Assembly (NCBI GenBank): GCA_014584295.1
Contig: JACTNC010000045.1
Span: forward strand, 62,001 to 126,000
Origin: Verrucomicrobiota bacterium
GTDB lineage: Bacteria; Verrucomicrobiota; Verrucomicrobiia; Opitutales; Opitutaceae
Length of the DNA: 64,000 nt
Direction: 5' to 3'
Shown: piece after piece, positions 1 to 9,490 of the stretch
Position numbering within the stretch: position 1 is the first letter of the stretch
How the letters are laid out: every line of letters starts with the position of its first letter
Translations under genes and position numbers: made by a program
Notes under the pieces: model-generated
What the model saw: only the letters and a program-made list of their open reading frames with translations
Told to the model about the DNA's origin: nothing
Database searches by the model: none

Positions 1-1118
1 TTGTCGGGCTGCTTTCGGGAGCAACCGTGCGCGAGCGTTACCGATCGAAAAAGGTATCCGAGGCGATGGTGCCCCGAAAGGACATCCTGACCGTGCACGA
101 ACGCGCGCTCCAGCCCGACCCGATCGCCGCCGCCGATACGTTCTTCACGGAAAATGTGGGCATCCACAAGATGCTCGTCGTCGATGATGCCGACCGGCTC
201 CGCGGCCTCGTGACGTTCTCTGACGTTGAGCGCATCACCGCAGAGGCCAAGTCGCGTCGCAAGCCCGCGCGCGACTCCGAGTTCCGCCTTGTCGTCGGAG
301 CCGCCATCGCCCCCGTGCGAAAATCCGACGGATCACTCGATCGCGATCGCATGATCACCCATGTCGGCCACTTGATGGACGAATCCATCGACGCCGTTGC
401 GGTCTCCACGGCCCACGGTCACAGTGCGGGTGTGGGGGACATTGTGAAGATGCTGCGGGGCGCATTTCCCAACCTGACACTGATCGCCGGAAACGTCACC
501 AGCGCCGAAGGCGTCAAATTTCTCGCCGATTGCGGTGCCAGCGCAATCAAGGTGGGTCAGGGCCCTGGATCCATCTGCACGACGCGCATTGTTGCAGGAG
601 TCGGCATTCCTCAGCTCACAGCCCTTTATGTCGCGAGCGCAGCCGCCGCGGAATGTGGGGTCAGAATCATCGCTGACGGTGGACTCACCAAGAGCGGCGA
701 CCTGGTCAAGGCGCTGACCCTGGCTGACGCCGTCATCCTCGGCGGTCTCCTCGCCGGCTGCCGCGAAGCACCGGGCGAGATCATGGAAATCAATGGCAAA
801 CTCTATAAGCAGTATCGTGGCATGGGTTCAGTGGCTGCCATGAAGGCAGGGAGCGCGGCGAGGTATGGGCACGACAAGACCGATGCCACACGCAAATTGA
901 CCGCTGAAGGCATAGAAGCCCTCAAGGAGGTTTCAGGCTCCGCTGACGATGTCCTTTCCAACCTGCTGGGCGGCATCCAGAGCGGCATGGGCTACCTTGG
1001 AGCAGCCACCTTGTCAGAACTGCGGGCGCGGGCGCGCTACATTCGGGTCAGCCCGGCCGGCCAGAAGGAGGCAGCCCCGCACGATGTGGTGGAAATAAAG
1101 ACCCAAAACAAGGGCTGA
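1..1118 (+). CDS. guaB: IMP dehydrogenase, 5' end outside window
   Basis: Oxidises IMP to XMP with NAD+, the committed step to GMP, in the cytosol. The reading frame is open from base 3, so the N-terminus lies before the window. What is visible starts inside the first CBS domain (VGLLSGATV), continues through the second CBS domain ([19 protein letters not shown]), and re-enters the TIM barrel at [12 protein letters not shown]. The catalytic loop GPGSICTTR has its nucleophilic Cys at 576-578, and the flap segment [11 protein letters not shown] and the phosphate-binding [13 protein letters not shown] are present. The C-terminus ends normally. The adjacent purA, 105 bases downstream on the same strand, takes the other branch from IMP, so this is a purine-interconversion pair. 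Family assignment is certain; only the true start is unknown. Confidence 0.96.
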   Translation, partial: VGLLSGATVRERYRSKKVSEAMVPRKDILTVHERALQPDPIAAADTFFTENVGIHKMLVVDDADRLRGLVTFSDVERITAEAKSRRKPARDSEFRLVVGAAIAPVRKSDGSLDRDRMITHVGHLMDESIDAVAVSTAHGHSAGVGDIVKMLRGAFPNLTLIAGNVTSAEGVKFLADCGASAIKVGQGPGSICTTRIVAGVGIPQLTALYVASAAAAECGVRIIADGGLTKSGDLVKALTLADAVILGGLLAGCREAPGEIMEINGKLYKQYRGMGSVAAMKAGSAARYGHDKTDATRKLTAEGIEALKEVSGSADDVLSNLLGGIQSGMGYLGAATLSELRARARYIRVSPAGQKEAAPHDVVEIKTQNKG

Positions 1119-1223
1119 CAACTTTCGCGGGGGTTCTGCAAAGAATCTGTTTGCACTGGTCCCGTGCAGACCGCTTCAACTGTCGGGCAACAGGGGTGAA
1201 ACCTCGGTTGCCTTACAGGAACC

Positions 1224-2765
1224 ATGTCACTCCTCCCTTTTACAAGTCAGTTGGTCGCCGATGTCGGCATTTCCTTTGGCGACGAAGGAAAAGGTCGCCT
1301 CATACCGGAGATCGCTCACGAACTCTCGACCTCAACCGCGCCGGTTTCGGTAGTGCTCAAGGTAAACGGTGGCGCCAATTCGGGTCACACGGCCGCAGGC
1401 ATCAAGCTGAACCTGCTCCCCTCCGGGGTGGTTGAACGCGACATACCACACCTCGCCATCGGCAGCGGAGTCGTCGCCGATCCACGCAAGGTGCATTGGG
1501 AGGCGCGTCCGCTGGAGAAAAAGGGCTACTCCGTGTACTCCCGCATTCTCGTGGACGAACGCACCCTTGTATCCGATCTCTCCCATCGGTTGCTGGACCT
1601 CGCGTGGGAAGACTATCGCGTCAATATCCTCGCGGAGGCCCCGCGCGGTTCAACGGGCCGCGGGATCACTCCGGCCTACCTGGACGAAGTTGGCCAATGG
1701 CAGATCACGTTTTCGGACTTCCTCGCCGGCAGGAACTACTTCGCCCGAAAATTCGCCCAGCGCTGCGACCGCGCGCTGAGGACCATTGAACACGTCTGCC
1801 GGGTCAAGGCAGAGACGTTTGAGACCTTCTTCGAGAAGCTCACCGCGGCCGAACTGCGCGCCAATGCGGAGGGCATCGATCTCGGGGTCTTTTCGAAGGA
1901 GGAGTTCGATTTCAACCGATTTCGCGGAGCCAGTCCATTCTCCCTCAATCTCGACCTCCTCACCGACGTGTATTGGCAGGCGGGCACGGCGCTTGCGGGA
2001 AACATTGGAGAAGTCCGCGAACTCATCCTCCGCGAAACCGACGCCGGACGCACCGTCATCGGAGAGTTCGGCCAGTCCTACTGGCTCGACAAGCGCCACG
2101 GCTACTCGCCCAACGTGACGGCATCGCACACCTTCGCTCCTGAGTTCTTCGAAAGCGCAGGTATTCCGGTGCAGGCGATACACACCTTTGGTGTCGCCAA
2201 GGCCTACGACACCAAGGTCGGCACCCATACTTTCCTCACGGAGATGGAAGAAAACCACCCCCTCACGACCAAACTAAAGCAGCTCGAGTTCGGCACCAGC
2301 ACAGGGCGGCAACGCATGGTCGGCTGGTTCGATGCCGTCGAAAAAGGCGATGTTCTCCGCTACGGCGGATTCCAGGACCTGATGATCAACAAGGCCGACG
2401 CTCTCACCCATTCCGGGGAGTGGAAAGGAGACCTCTTGATCGCCATCGCCTACGAGGATGCGGCGGGACGACGCTACTCCCACGTTCCCAGGAACGAGGC
2501 AGTGCGAAAGACCCTGCGCCCCGTTTACACACGCCATCCCGGCTGGAGCGAGGATATTTCCAAGGTGCGCAAGTTTGCGGATCTTCCGGTCAATGCGCGT
2601 CGCTACGTGGCTGCAATGGTGCGGTCCGTGCTGAATGTGGCCTACGGCGAAGTCGCTCAGCGCTGGCCCCATACCCTGCCCAACCTGCGCTATCTCGGCG
2701 TTGGCCCCGATCCATCGCAGATCATCAAGGACGTGCCCGCAACCGCCGACCTTGTTCGTTTCTAA
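1224..2765 (+). CDS. purA: adenylosuccinate synthetase, divergent long form
   Basis: Couples IMP and aspartate with GTP hydrolysis to give adenylosuccinate, the first step from IMP to AMP. The P-loop-like GDEGKGR (residues 19-25, catalytic Asp20) and the NSGHT histidine (His55) are both present. [13 protein letters not shown], a variant EFGQ in place of the usual EGAQ, and [15 protein letters not shown] further support the family. At 513 aa it is about 80 residues longer than the usual roughly 430 and clearly divergent, including extra sequence around residues 170-250. The start follows a CAGGA 5 bases upstream of ATG. Its stop codon overlaps the convergent folC stop (bases 2762-2765). A diverged paralogue with altered specificity cannot be excluded, but both key catalytic residues and the guaB neighbour support PurA function. 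Confidence 0.85.
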   Translation: MSLLPFTSQLVADVGISFGDEGKGRLIPEIAHELSTSTAPVSVVLKVNGGANSGHTAAGIKLNLLPSGVVERDIPHLAIGSGVVADPRKVHWEARPLEKKGYSVYSRILVDERTLVSDLSHRLLDLAWEDYRVNILAEAPRGSTGRGITPAYLDEVGQWQITFSDFLAGRNYFARKFAQRCDRALRTIEHVCRVKAETFETFFEKLTAAELRANAEGIDLGVFSKEEFDFNRFRGASPFSLNLDLLTDVYWQAGTALAGNIGEVRELILRETDAGRTVIGEFGQSYWLDKRHGYSPNVTASHTFAPEFFESAGIPVQAIHTFGVAKAYDTKVGTHTFLTEMEENHPLTTKLKQLEFGTSTGRQRMVGWFDAVEKGDVLRYGGFQDLMINKADALTHSGEWKGDLLIAIAYEDAAGRRYSHVPRNEAVRKTLRPVYTRHPGWSEDISKVRKFADLPVNARRYVAAMVRSVLNVAYGEVAQRWPHTLPNLRYLGVGPDPSQIIKDVPATADLVRF

Positions 2766-4069
2766 AAATCCTGCAGGCGTGCCTCCCCGACGCCCATCTC
2801 GGGTGCGATCAGCGCGAAGACTTCACCAAGCAGGTAGATGGAGCCGGTCACGACGACGATGTCGTCAGGTTCGCCGACTGAGCACCGTCTGCCTTGGGGA
2901 AAAAGGGATTCCAGAGAGGCACGCCTGACCTTGCCCGAAAACCCGGGCGGGATCAGTTTCTCAAGCTCCTCGAAGGGAGTCGCCCTCGCCTGATGAGGCA
3001 CAACGAGATGAATTTCCCGGGCAAAGTCGGCGATTGTGCTCAGGAGCGGACCGGCCCTGGCTGCTCCCAAGGCACCCGTGATGAAAACGGGCTTGCGACC
3101 GGTTTCCCTGTATAGCGCAGTCAGATTTGCCCGCAGCACATCGGCACCCTCGGGATTGTGCGACGCATCGAGAATCAGCGAGCGGCCGCCCAGCGCTATC
3201 CGCTGCCACCGTCCGGGCCAGACCACATGTTGCAAAGCCTCGTCAACGCCATGCGTCGTAAGTTTCCACGCTGCTCCCATGATGCGTGCTGCGAGCGTTG
3301 CGGTTGCCGCGTTCCAGCGCTGGTACTCACCTTCCAGATTGGTTCCCGGATAGCGGGTCGAATCCTCTCCGAATTCCGCCCGAACCGAATGAACTGCACA
3401 CCCTTGGTGGGCGGCCACCTCACGGATGACGTGCTCCGCCGCAGGCGGCAGCCTGCCAATGACAACGGGTCTGCCCGGCTTGATGATCCCGGCCTTCTCC
3501 GCCGCAATGCGCTCCACGGTTTCACCGAGCATTTCGCAATGATCCAGGCTGATGGACGTGACGATTGAAACCTGCGGATCCACGATGTTCGTGGCGTCCA
3601 GCCTTCCCCCCAAACCAACCTCCACAACGCTGAGGTCGCACTGCTTCCGAGCAAATTGCAGGAACGCCATCGCGGTCATGAACTCAAAGAAACTCGCGTG
3701 ATCGTCCGGCGACCCGTGCGCAAGGTGTTCCGCGATCGGTTTCAGTTTGCTCGTAAAGGAGATGATTTCCTCTTCGGAAAGGATGCGACGATTCACCTGC
3801 ACGCGCTCGCCCAGCCTGACCAGATGCGGCGACGTATAGAGACCCACCTTCCAACCGGCGGAGCGAAAAATGACTTCGAGCATCGCGGCAGTCGATCCCT
3901 TGCCATTTGTCCCCGTGATATGAATCACGGGCACGGCCCTCTCCGGATGGCCCAATGCGGCGGCAAGGAGCCGCATGCGATCAATGCCAAACTTCACTCC
4001 ACGCGCCTTCAGCGAGAAGAGATAGGCCTGGACCGACTCATAGTCGGCAAAAGGCATGACATCATGCAT
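2762..4069 (-). CDS. folC: folylpolyglutamate synthase / dihydrofolate synthase
   Basis: Adds glutamate to (dihydro)folate or dihydropteroate using ATP; a cytosolic Mur-ligase-type enzyme. The P-loop GTNGKGST is at residues 53-60, followed by [15 protein letters not shown]. The omega-loop region [12 protein letters not shown] and the metal-binding [24 protein letters not shown] are typical of FolC. At 435 aa it is the normal family length. It is the last gene of the minus-strand run accD-folC, 30 bases after accD. A second ATG four codons in is an equally possible start. Its stop shares bases with the purA stop, so the two genes meet tail to tail with no intergenic terminator. Confidence 0.93.
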   Translation of the reverse strand: MHDVMPFADYESVQAYLFSLKARGVKFGIDRMRLLAAALGHPERAVPVIHITGTNGKGSTAAMLEVIFRSAGWKVGLYTSPHLVRLGERVQVNRRILSEEEIISFTSKLKPIAEHLAHGSPDDHASFFEFMTAMAFLQFARKQCDLSVVEVGLGGRLDATNIVDPQVSIVTSISLDHCEMLGETVERIAAEKAGIIKPGRPVVIGRLPPAAEHVIREVAAHQGCAVHSVRAEFGEDSTRYPGTNLEGEYQRWNAATATLAARIMGAAWKLTTHGVDEALQHVVWPGRWQRIALGGRSLILDASHNPEGADVLRANLTALYRETGRKPVFITGALGAARAGPLLSTIADFAREIHLVVPHQARATPFEELEKLIPPGFSGKVRRASLESLFPQGRRCSVGEPDDIVVVTGSIYLLGEVFALIAPEMGVGEARLQDF

Positions 4070-4099
4070 GCGGGAAAAACTCGATCGAATCGATCCGGC

Positions 4100-4969
4100 T
4101 TAGCTCTTGGCCGCCACCGGCGCCTTGCGCTTGAGAAAGAGCGCCGTGAGCACTTCACGCAGGTGGTCGCGCATTTCGAGTCGGCTGACGATCTGATCAA
4201 TCAGGCCATGCTTCAAAAGAAATTCCGCACTCTGAAATCCAGGTGGAAGAGTCTGTTTTGTGGTTTCCTTGATCACCCGCGCCCCCGCAAAACCGATCAG
4301 TGCACCGGGCTCGGCAATGTTGAGATCGCCCAAAGTCGCGAAACTCGCGGTAACCCCGCCCATCGTGGGGTGAGTGAGCACCGATAGGTAGGGCAGCCTG
4401 GCTTCCGCCAGCCGCCCCAGTGCGGCGCTGGTCTTCGCCATCTGCATGAGTGAGAAAATGCCCTCCTGCATGCGCGCCCCGCCCGACGCGCTAAACACAA
4501 TGCAGGGAATCCCCTTGTTCAGGGCGGTTTCAATGGCCCGGGTGATTTTCTCGCCTACCGCTGAGCCCATGGCGCCACCGCAAAAACGAAAATCCATGAC
4601 CGCCACGGACACCGGGATCTCATGAATGGTCCCGGTGCCGCAAACCACCGCCTCATTCAAACCGCTTTCGCGTTCGTATTTCTTGATGCGGTCCGGGTAC
4701 GGTTGTGAATCAACAAAAGTCAGGGGATCGGCCGAGCGAATGGTCGCATCCGCCTCCTCAAAACTTCCCTTGTCAAAAAGCGAGGCAATCCTCTGTCGCG
4801 CCCCAATGGGAAAATGGTAACCGCTCTTGGGCACGACCATCAGGTTGGCCTCGAGTTCCTTGTTGAAGACGATCTCTCCGGAAATCGGACACTTGGTCCA
4901 TAGTCCCTTCGGGATGTCCTTCTTTTTGACAACTACGGTGGAGTACTTCGGCTTGCTGAAAAGCGCCAT
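4100..4969 (-). CDS. accD: acetyl-CoA carboxylase carboxyltransferase beta subunit lacking most zinc ligands
   Basis: Beta half of the carboxyltransferase that makes malonyl-CoA for fatty-acid synthesis, normally paired with AccA, which is not in this window. The crotonase-fold core is well conserved ([37 protein letters not shown]). The N-terminal zinc ribbon is not. The family's four cysteines correspond here to Cys27, Ser30, Val46 and Ser49 (motifs KCPIS and VVPKS in place of CxxC pairs), although spacing and flanking residues are kept. Zinc binding in the classical way is therefore improbable. Length (289 aa) is ordinary. It sits 29 bases downstream of comF and 30 upstream of folC on the same strand. 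Confidence 0.95.
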   Translation of the reverse strand: MALFSKPKYSTVVVKKKDIPKGLWTKCPISGEIVFNKELEANLMVVPKSGYHFPIGARQRIASLFDKGSFEEADATIRSADPLTFVDSQPYPDRIKKYERESGLNEAVVCGTGTIHEIPVSVAVMDFRFCGGAMGSAVGEKITRAIETALNKGIPCIVFSASGGARMQEGIFSLMQMAKTSAALGRLAEARLPYLSVLTHPTMGGVTASFATLGDLNIAEPGALIGFAGARVIKETTKQTLPPGFQSAEFLLKHGLIDQIVSRLEMRDHLREVLTALFLKRKAPVAAKS

Positions 4970-4998
4970 GGCTCGATGGAAGGCGATGGAAGTCGGAC

Positions 4999-5751
4999 CT
5001 AACCGTGACCGAACGTCGCTACGTCGAGCCTCACAACCCCCGCGTCGCGGAGCACACTTGCGCAGCTGTTGAGAGTTGAACCCGTGGTAAAGACGTCATC
5101 GACAAGGATGTAATGCTGGTCCGGCAGAATGCGGGAGCCCGGGGCCAGTGCAAAGGCATTTTTCAGGTTCTCCCTCCGGCTCCGCCTATCGAATGCTGTT
5201 TGCGTCAACGTGTCGACTTCGCGCTTCAACAGGCAGGTCACACGCGTCTGTCCACCCGCCGCACGCGCAAAGGACTCTGCAAGCAACTGGCTCTGATTGT
5301 ACCCACGCTCACGTTCCTTGCGGGGGTGCAACGGGACGGGAACCAGCACGGCGTCTTTCAAGTGATTCAAAAAATGAGGGCTACCCCGTACTATCGTTTC
5401 AATATCGTTCAGAACATGCAGTCCGTGGTGGTACTTCAGCTCAATTACCATGGCACGTGCAGGGCCACGGAGAAGTACAGCGGTGCACCCTGAACCAAAA
5501 TGGGGGCGAAGATCCGCACAATGGGGACAAATCCGTTCGCCCTCAACTTCGCCGAAAAAAGGATGTCCACACACCGCACAACAGGGTGGTGCCACACGGG
5601 CGATCAACGGAAGACATGCCGCACAAACATGCCTGCAGGGCGTATTGTCCTCAACCAGACCGCCGCAACCCAGACAGACCGGAGGAAAAACAAGATCGCC
5701 GACGCGGCCCAATCTCCCATCCAGCGCGAAAACTCTCGCCATGCGTTGCAT
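4999..5751 (-). CDS. comF: ComF family phosphoribosyltransferase-like protein
   Basis: ComF proteins are cytosolic factors linked to DNA uptake and processing in competent bacteria. The protein has an N-terminal double zinc-finger region (CLGC at residues 26-29, then CAAC, CAVC and CPHC pairs). The C-terminal type I phosphoribosyltransferase fold carries the PRPP-binding loop [10 protein letters not shown]. The segment [19 protein letters not shown] is the family hallmark. At 250 aa it has usual size. It lies between truA (18 bases upstream) and accD (29 bases downstream), so co-transcription is likely. No other competence genes are visible, so a competence role is inferred from family only. 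Confidence 0.9.
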   Translation of the reverse strand: MQRMARVFALDGRLGRVGDLVFPPVCLGCGGLVEDNTPCRHVCAACLPLIARVAPPCCAVCGHPFFGEVEGERICPHCADLRPHFGSGCTAVLLRGPARAMVIELKYHHGLHVLNDIETIVRGSPHFLNHLKDAVLVPVPLHPRKERERGYNQSQLLAESFARAAGGQTRVTCLLKREVDTLTQTAFDRRSRRENLKNAFALAPGSRILPDQHYILVDDVFTTGSTLNSCASVLRDAGVVRLDVATFGHG

Positions 5752-5769
5752 GTCGGCAACCTGGTCAGA

Positions 5770-6552
5770 TCATCGGGACACCTTGTACCACACTCGAGTC
5801 AGGCACAGGCCCTGCGCGGGTGCGGTTTCCACCTCGGGGGGTCTGCGGCCATCCTCAAGCATTGAACGAATCCGCTCAGGCGTGGCCTTGCCCACGCCCA
5901 CTGCGACAAGTGCGCCCACCAAGGTCCTGACCATCTTGTAGAGGAATCCGTCAGCTTCAGCCACAATGCGTAGGTTTCTCCCCTTCCGCGAAAACTCAAA
6001 TCGATCAAGTCGCCGCACCGTGTCTTCGCGGTCGCGTCCATTGAGTGCCGAGAACGCGGCGAAATCGTGACGGCCCCGCAGGTGACGCGCCGCCTCATTC
6101 ATCGCGCGGAAATCCATTGGCTCCGGCCGATCCAATCCCCAGACAAATCGGCGGATGAAGGGATCCGGGTTTCCGAGGTAGATCCGGTATTCGTAGCGCT
6201 TGCGAATCACATCGAACCGGGCGTGAAACTCCGGCCGCACGGCCCGAACACTGCAGATCTGCAGGGCAGGCGGGATCCCGACACGCAGCGCAGCCAGCAG
6301 GCGCTGGGCGCCATGCCGCCAGCGTAGATCAAAATGGAAGACCTGGGCCTTCGCATGAACCCCAGCGTCGGTCCGGCCGCTGCCATGGATGCGGACTGGC
6401 TCCCCCGCGATGCGGCCAAGGCGGGCCTCAATCACATCCTGGACGGATCTCCCTCCCGGCTGGCTCTGCCAGCCTTCAAACTCAGAACCATCGTACGCGC
6501 AGACTACTTTCCAGCGCATGGGAGGAACCGGTTGTGAGGGTGACTTCGACAT
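5770..6552 (-). CDS. truA: tRNA pseudouridine(38-40) synthase
   Basis: Isomerises uridines 38-40 in the anticodon arm of tRNAs. The catalytic Asp is in GSGRTDAGVHA (about residue 62 from the chosen start), and the N-terminal AYDGSEFEGWQSQPGGRSVQ is typical. FLYKMVRTLVGALVAVG near the end is the second conserved block. The chosen ATG gives 260 aa. The frame is open to a TTG 13 codons earlier, but those residues are not family-like. It is co-directional with ruvX upstream and comF downstream. Confidence 0.92.
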   Translation of the reverse strand: MSKSPSQPVPPMRWKVVCAYDGSEFEGWQSQPGGRSVQDVIEARLGRIAGEPVRIHGSGRTDAGVHAKAQVFHFDLRWRHGAQRLLAALRVGIPPALQICSVRAVRPEFHARFDVIRKRYEYRIYLGNPDPFIRRFVWGLDRPEPMDFRAMNEAARHLRGRHDFAAFSALNGRDREDTVRRLDRFEFSRKGRNLRIVAEADGFLYKMVRTLVGALVAVGVGKATPERIRSMLEDGRRPPEVETAPAQGLCLTRVWYKVSR

Positions 6553-6648
6553 CTGCAAATCATGCTTGGTGCCACAGGTCTTCCCGCGCAAGCCGTGAGC
6601 CAGCCAGGGCGAATTTTCCCGGTCGCCTGCGGAAAATGAGCCCCCTAA

Positions 6649-7074
6649 TCACTCCACCGGCGGCAATGGAATGCGCTGATCCAGGAAATCCTGAAGGATG
6701 AGCGTAGCTGCCTTGGAATCCACAATGCCACTACCGCGGAGGTCGCGCCTGCGAGCCTTGGGAATGCTGGCTTCCGCTTCATGGGAGGTCAGCCGCTCGT
6801 CGATCAGATGGACCGGCAGATTGACTTCGCCCTTTAACTTCGCCGCAAACGCCTCCACCTCCCTCGCCTTCGGGCCAATGGAATCGTCCATGTTCAATGG
6901 CCAGCCGATCACGAGATCGGTCACTTGCCGCCGTCGGATCGTTTCAATCAGGACTTTCCATCGCTGGCGCTCGTCCGGCTCCACGATGGCCGGCAGCGGC
7001 GTGGCGACACCGAGGTCATCGCCATAACTCAATCCCACGCGTTTTGATCCAAAATCAATACCCAGGCAGCGCAT
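6649..7074 (-). CDS. ruvX: YqgF/RuvX-type RNase H-fold nuclease
   Basis: Putative endonuclease implicated in processing of pre-16S rRNA 5' ends; once proposed as a Holliday junction resolvase. Conserved acidic residues are visible at Asp7 in GIDFGSKRVGLS, in DERLTSHEA, and in the C-terminal GIVDSKAATLILQDFLD. The segment VIGWPLNMDDSIGPKA replaces the usual VGxPxNxDG. At 141 aa it has standard family length. It lies between manC and truA on the same strand. Confidence 0.88.
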   Translation of the reverse strand: MRCLGIDFGSKRVGLSYGDDLGVATPLPAIVEPDERQRWKVLIETIRRRQVTDLVIGWPLNMDDSIGPKAREVEAFAAKLKGEVNLPVHLIDERLTSHEAEASIPKARRRDLRGSGIVDSKAATLILQDFLDQRIPLPPVE

Positions 7075-7131
7075 GGTGAATCCTCAGGGACATGGTCTCA
7101 CTCGTGTTCCGCAACGTCGCCCGCGTTGTCG

Positions 7132-8220
7132 CTACAGCCAGCGCACGCCGTCCTTGGCCGACTCTATCTGTTTGAGCAACGCCTTGATCTCCTGTGCACG
7201 CGACTTGGGCGCAATCAAGGTCGCATCCCGAGTGTGTACCACGATAAAATCCTCCAGACCTATCGCCGCAATCAGATGGCCCTCCTCAGAGAACACGATA
7301 TTGTTCGTGCCCTGCTCAAGGACAACCCTCCCGCGGCAGACATTTCCCTGCGAATCCTTGACGTGATGCCGTGAAATCGCAGGCCATGCCCCTACATCAT
7401 CCCAGTCGAACGAAGCGGGAAGCATCACGACATTGCTGGATTTCTCCAGCAGCGCGTAGTCGACCGAAATTTTTCGCAGATCGGGATAGCTCTTCTTCAG
7501 GGCACTGGTGATCGGCTTTCCCTTTCGGGCTGCCACCCTGACCCCTTCAAGGCCGCGATACAGATCCGGCGCATGCTTCAGAAGCGCATCCACCACGGAT
7601 CGCACACTCCAAACGAACATCCCCGCATTCCATACATAATTTCCCGAATCAAGATACTGCTGCGCCACCTCCAGCGATGGTTTTTCAACAAAGCGTCTGA
7701 CTCCATATACCTGACGTCCATCGAATGTTTTCCAGATATCTCCACGTTCAATATAGCCAAAACCCGTCGCAGGCTCTGTCGGCTTGATTCCAATTGTAAC
7801 AAGCACATCCGCCGATTGCGCTGCCGTAAACGCCACCTTCAGATCCGCAGCGTAGGCCTTGCGGTCATGAATGACATGATCCGCCGGCAGCACGGCAAAC
7901 ACAGCCTTCGGATCACGCGCTTCCACAAGCAATGCCGCCAGCGCGACCGCGGCGGCAGTGTCGCGCCCCATCGGTTCAACCACGATATTTCCGCGCGGGA
8001 GCTGGGGACAGCAGGCACGCACTCCCCGTGCCTGCGCTGCGCTCGTAATTACAAACGTGTTCTCCGGAGGCGCAATCGTGCGCACCCGGGTGAGTGTCTG
8101 TGCGAGCAGGGGCTCAGTTCCGACGATGGGAAGCAGATGCTTGGGGCGATGAGCTCGGCTCTGCGGCCAGAAGCGCTCGCCTTTGCCACCCGCGATGATC
8201 ACAACAAATTTTTTGGGCAT
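7132..8220 (-). CDS. manC: mannose-1-phosphate guanylyltransferase
   Basis: Makes GDP-mannose from mannose-1-phosphate and GTP for surface polysaccharides or glycans. The nucleotidyltransferase signature AGGKGERFWPQSR is at residues 10-22, with RPKHLLPI after it. PMGRDTAAAVALAALL, FAVLPADHVI, FVEKPSLEVAQQYL and ASFDWDDVGAW are all typical. There is no fused phosphomannose isomerase domain, so this is the short monofunctional form. The chosen ATG starts MPKKFVVII. A TTG six codons upstream has a better-spaced AGGGAG and is a real alternative. It is divergent from the MoeB-like gene at 8300. Confidence 0.92.
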   Translation of the reverse strand: MPKKFVVIIAGGKGERFWPQSRAHRPKHLLPIVGTEPLLAQTLTRVRTIAPPENTFVITSAAQARGVRACCPQLPRGNIVVEPMGRDTAAAVALAALLVEARDPKAVFAVLPADHVIHDRKAYAADLKVAFTAAQSADVLVTIGIKPTEPATGFGYIERGDIWKTFDGRQVYGVRRFVEKPSLEVAQQYLDSGNYVWNAGMFVWSVRSVVDALLKHAPDLYRGLEGVRVAARKGKPITSALKKSYPDLRKISVDYALLEKSSNVVMLPASFDWDDVGAWPAISRHHVKDSQGNVCRGRVVLEQGTNNIVFSEEGHLIAAIGLEDFIVVHTRDATLIAPKSRAQEIKALLKQIESAKDGVRWL

Positions 8221-8299
8221 GCCGCGAAGAACCTGCAAGAGAGCCGCTCCCTGCGCAATTTCATTTGCAGCGATCGCTCAGTCGGACTTCTTCCCTTCC

Positions 8300-9463
8300 A
8301 TGACCCGTCTCTCTCCCGCGGAAATGACCCGCTACAGCCGCCACCTCCGGCTGGAGGAATTGGGAGTTGCCGGCCAGACCAAACTGAAAGATGCAAAGGT
8401 GCTGGTCATCGGCGCGGGCGGCCTCGGCAGTCCTGCGTCCCTCTACCTCGCAGCCGCGGGCGTAGGTACGCTGGGCATCGTGGATTTCGACCGCGTGGAG
8501 TCCCACAATCTTCAGCGGCAGTTGCTTCATACGGATGCCAGCATCGGAACACTGAAAACCGAATCCGCCGCCGCCCGCCTGCGCGCCGCAAATCCCCACA
8601 TTGCTGTCCGAGAGCACGCCTTCACCGTATCGCCTGCGAATGCCGTGTCGCTCTTCGGTGAGTATGACATTATAGTCGACGGCACGGACACCTTTCCCAC
8701 CCGCTACCTGAACAATGATGCCGCGGTGCTCGCCCGGCGGCCGCTCGTGCACGGAAGTATTTTTCGCTTCGAAGGCACCGTCTCCGTCTTTGCGCCCCAG
8801 CAGGGCGGCCCCTGCTACCGATGCCTCTTCCCCGATCCTCCCTTGCCGGGGACCGTGCCAACCTGCGATCAATCCGGCGTGCTCGGAGCACTATGCGGCG
8901 TCATCGGCAGCCTCCAGGCCCTAGAGGCAATCAAGCTTATAACCGGTGTGGGCGACACGCTCGTCGGACGTCTGCTCACCTACGATTCACTCAACCAGGA
9001 GTTCCGTACGCTTCGGTTGAAAAAAAATCCCTCCTGCCGCGCCTGTGGTGCTGACGCGTCTCACCGCCTCGATCTCCGGGGCACTGCTGAAAATCCCGCC
9101 TGCCAAGCCACCATCTCCATGGAATCCTCCGGCCACGAACCGCCGCTTGAACTCAGTGTCCAAGAGACACAAGCCCTGCTCAACAGCAACCCGTCGGGCG
9201 TTGCGCTTATTGATGTCCGCGAGCCTTTCGAGGCGGCCATCTGCCGAATTGCGGGAGCCGAGCTCATTCCCATGCGACAGCTTCCCAACCGCCTGGAATC
9301 TCTTTCAAGCGACAAACATCTGCTCATCTATTGTCACCATGGAGGACGCAGCCTGCGTGTCACCGAGTTCCTCAGGGGGCGTGGATTTCGCCAGGTCAGC
9401 AATATCCGCGGCGGCATCGACGCCTGGGCTCGGCAGATCGATCCCGGAATGCCTCGTTATTGA
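8300..9463 (+). CDS. MoeB/ThiF-type adenylyltransferase with C-terminal rhodanese domain
   Basis: An E1-like enzyme that adenylates the C-terminal Gly-Gly of a ubiquitin-like sulfur carrier (MoaD or ThiS). The attached rhodanese may supply sulfur, as in MOCS3. The Rossmann ATP site GAGGLGSP is at residues 38-45, the zinc cysteines are in CYRC and CRAC, and VPTCDQSG holds the conserved cysteine. The rhodanese half begins near residue 285 with LIDVREPFEAA, and its active-site loop is YCHHGGRS. The ATG was chosen because MTRLSPAEMTRYSRHLRL is the family's normal beginning; the frame is open further upstream without support. A role in molybdopterin synthesis fits the molybdoenzyme and mobA at 36675-37949, but thiamin sulfur transfer is equally possible. 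Confidence 0.88.
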   Translation: MTRLSPAEMTRYSRHLRLEELGVAGQTKLKDAKVLVIGAGGLGSPASLYLAAAGVGTLGIVDFDRVESHNLQRQLLHTDASIGTLKTESAAARLRAANPHIAVREHAFTVSPANAVSLFGEYDIIVDGTDTFPTRYLNNDAAVLARRPLVHGSIFRFEGTVSVFAPQQGGPCYRCLFPDPPLPGTVPTCDQSGVLGALCGVIGSLQALEAIKLITGVGDTLVGRLLTYDSLNQEFRTLRLKKNPSCRACGADASHRLDLRGTAENPACQATISMESSGHEPPLELSVQETQALLNSNPSGVALIDVREPFEAAICRIAGAELIPMRQLPNRLESLSSDKHLLIYCHHGGRSLRVTEFLRGRGFRQVSNIRGGIDAWARQIDPGMPRY

Positions 9464-9465
9464 TC

Positions 9466-9486
9466 ATTCCGCCCACACCGCGGAAT
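9466..9486. terminator. hairpin between convergent genes
   Basis: ATTCCGC and GCGGAAT pair around a 7-base loop in the 27-base gap between the convergent moeB-like and aminotransferase genes. There is no good T-run on either side, so termination activity is uncertain. Confidence 0.35.
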
Positions 9487-9490
9487 ACTC

